Part shown: positions 5,358 through 6,211 of the stretch, one piece after another
How positions within the stretch are numbered: position 1 is the first letter of the stretch
How the letters are laid out: every line of letters begins with the position of its first letter
NCBI GenBank assembly: GCA_902772795.1
Contig: CACYBZ010000136.1
Coordinates: 1 to 6,211 of the forward strand
Source of the DNA: an uncultured Ruminococcus sp.
GTDB taxonomy: Bacteria; Bacillota; Clostridia; Oscillospirales; Acutalibacteraceae
DNA: 6,211 nucleotides
Direction of reading: 5' to 3'
Notes under the pieces: model-generated
The model's database searches: none
Told to the model about the DNA's origin: nothing
What the model saw: the letters and a program-made list of their open reading frames with translations, nothing else
Program-made: the position numbers and the translations under genes

Positions 5358-6111
5358 TTTTGTCGGAGCGTCATGCGGTGCGGCAGACCTGATTACCCTA
5401 AGGGGAAAATCATTGCTGGAAAACGCTGATGTGATTATCTATGCAGGGTCGCTTGTCAATCCCGAACTGCTGGACTATGCCCGCAAAGACTGCGAAATCT
5501 ATAACAGTGCCTATATGACTTTAGACGATGTCATTACCGTTATGGAAAACGCTGAAAAACAACAAAAAATGACTGTCCGCCTGCATACAGGTGACCCCAG
5601 TATCTACGGGGCAATCCGTGAACAGATGGACAGACTTGACAGTCTGCATATCCCCTATGCCGTCTGTCCCGGAGTGAGTGCGATGTTCGGAGCAAGTGCC
5701 TCACTCAAGGCGGAATACACTCTGCCTGATGTTTCACAGACTGTCATTATCACCAGACGGGGCGGAAAAACACCTGTTCCTGAAAAAGAAAATATTGTCA
5801 GTCTTGCCCGACATCAGGCAACCATGGTTATTTTCCTTAGTACGTCCATGCTTCAGGAACTTTCCAAAGAACTGCTTCAGGGCGGTTATTCGGAAAATAC
5901 ACCATGTGCCATTGTCTATAAGGCAACATGGCAAGATGAAAAAATATGCCGTTGTACGGTAAGTACCCTCTTTCAGACGGCTCTTGAAAACCATATCACC
6001 AAGACTGCCCTGATTTGTGTGGGGGATTTTCTTGGAAATCATTATTCCCTTTCCAAACTCTACGACAAACATTTCACTACGGAATACCGCAAAGCCGAAA
6101 ATGACAATTAA
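5350..6111 (+). CDS. cbiF: Cobalt-precorrin-4 C11-methyltransferase CbiF
   Basis: CbiF is a class III SAM-dependent tetrapyrrole methyltransferase that methylates C11 of cobalt-precorrin-4, giving cobalt-precorrin-5A. That C11 methyl is the one CbiC later shifts to C12, so both ends of this step are encoded here. The 253-residue product starts VNFVGASCGAADLITLRG (2-19), has the CbiF/CobM hallmark HTGDPSIYGAIREQ (79-92), then CPGVSAMFGASASL (106-119), ITRRGGKTPVPEKE (134-147), and a C-terminal lobe ending near 240. The first SAM loop reads GASCGAADL rather than the more usual GAGPGDPDL; the variant has Cys9 and I expect it is tolerated. AAAGGAG lies 9 bases before the ATG, and ATGGTTAA overlaps the cbiD stop. 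It is the last gene before the hairpin repeat, so it probably ends the operon. Confidence 0.96.
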   Translation: MVNFVGASCGAADLITLRGKSLLENADVIIYAGSLVNPELLDYARKDCEIYNSAYMTLDDVITVMENAEKQQKMTVRLHTGDPSIYGAIREQMDRLDSLHIPYAVCPGVSAMFGASASLKAEYTLPDVSQTVIITRRGGKTPVPEKENIVSLARHQATMVIFLSTSMLQELSKELLQGGYSENTPCAIVYKATWQDEKICRCTVSTLFQTALENHITKTALICVGDFLGNHYSLSKLYDKHFTTEYRKAENDN

Positions 6112-6136
6112 CCGTTATTTTCTGAGTTTTTATTCA

Positions 6137-6211
6137 TTAAAGGGCTTCGCCCTTTAAAATCCCACAAGGGGCTGCCGCCCCTTGACCCCGCCCACTTTTT
6201 TGAAAAAAGTG
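6137..6211 (+). repeat. Three-hairpin composite repeat, copy C (forward)
   Basis: Hairpins lie at 6137-6157 (TTAAAGGGC/GCCCTTTAA), 6165-6184 (CAAGGGGC/GCCCCTTG) and 6193-6211 (CACTTTTT/AAAAAGTG, running to the window edge). The linkers AATCCCA and ACCCC match those of copy A. It begins 26 bases after the cbiF stop. No T-run follows the first two stems, so a classical intrinsic terminator is not shown. The 25 bases before it (6112-6136) are T-rich and otherwise featureless. Confidence 0.75.

Overview
The window looks like chromosomal DNA of an anaerobic, probably gut-associated member of the Clostridia (Bacillota), perhaps near Ruminococcaceae/Oscillospiraceae. The evidence is strong AAGGAG-type ribosome binding sites, Gram-positive style lipoproteins with Thr/Gln/Ser-rich linkers, tightly packed one-strand operons, moderate GC content, and the anaerobic (Cbi) form of cobalamin synthesis. 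The taxonomy is inferred from style, not from a marker gene.

Layout, all seven genes on the + strand. Positions 1-239 are non-coding and hold two copies of a three-hairpin composite repeat, facing opposite ways. Then come a FecCD/BtuC-type ABC permease (240-1256) and its ATPase (1260-2015), the core of an importer for cobalamin, corrinoid, siderophore or heme; no substrate-binding protein gene is present. After a 56-bp gap follows cbiK (2072-2986), a cobaltochelatase of the anaerobic pathway that here carries a lipoprotein signal peptide, so it should sit outside the membrane. A promoter-like site (2987-3015) and a hairpin (3032-3053) then precede a second, small lipoprotein of unknown function (3078-3587), which runs directly into cbiC (3590-4246), cbiD (4239-5357) and cbiF (5350-6111). 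The window ends with a third copy of the three-hairpin repeat (6137-6211).

The genes fall into two linked sets. CbiF (C11 methylation), CbiD (C1 methylation) and CbiC (C11-to-C12 methyl shift) are cytoplasmic corrin-ring enzymes. The permease, ATPase and two lipoproteins form a cell-surface set likely to handle cobalt, a corrinoid or another tetrapyrrole. The pathway is incomplete here: cbiL, cbiH, cbiG, cbiJ, cbiE, cbiT and cbiA are absent and must lie elsewhere if the organism makes the ring. No cobalamin riboswitch was recognised. The points most worth following up are the surface-located CbiK, the unknown lipoprotein heading the cbiCDF unit, and the composite hairpin repeats, whose stems differ in sequence but keep their pairing.
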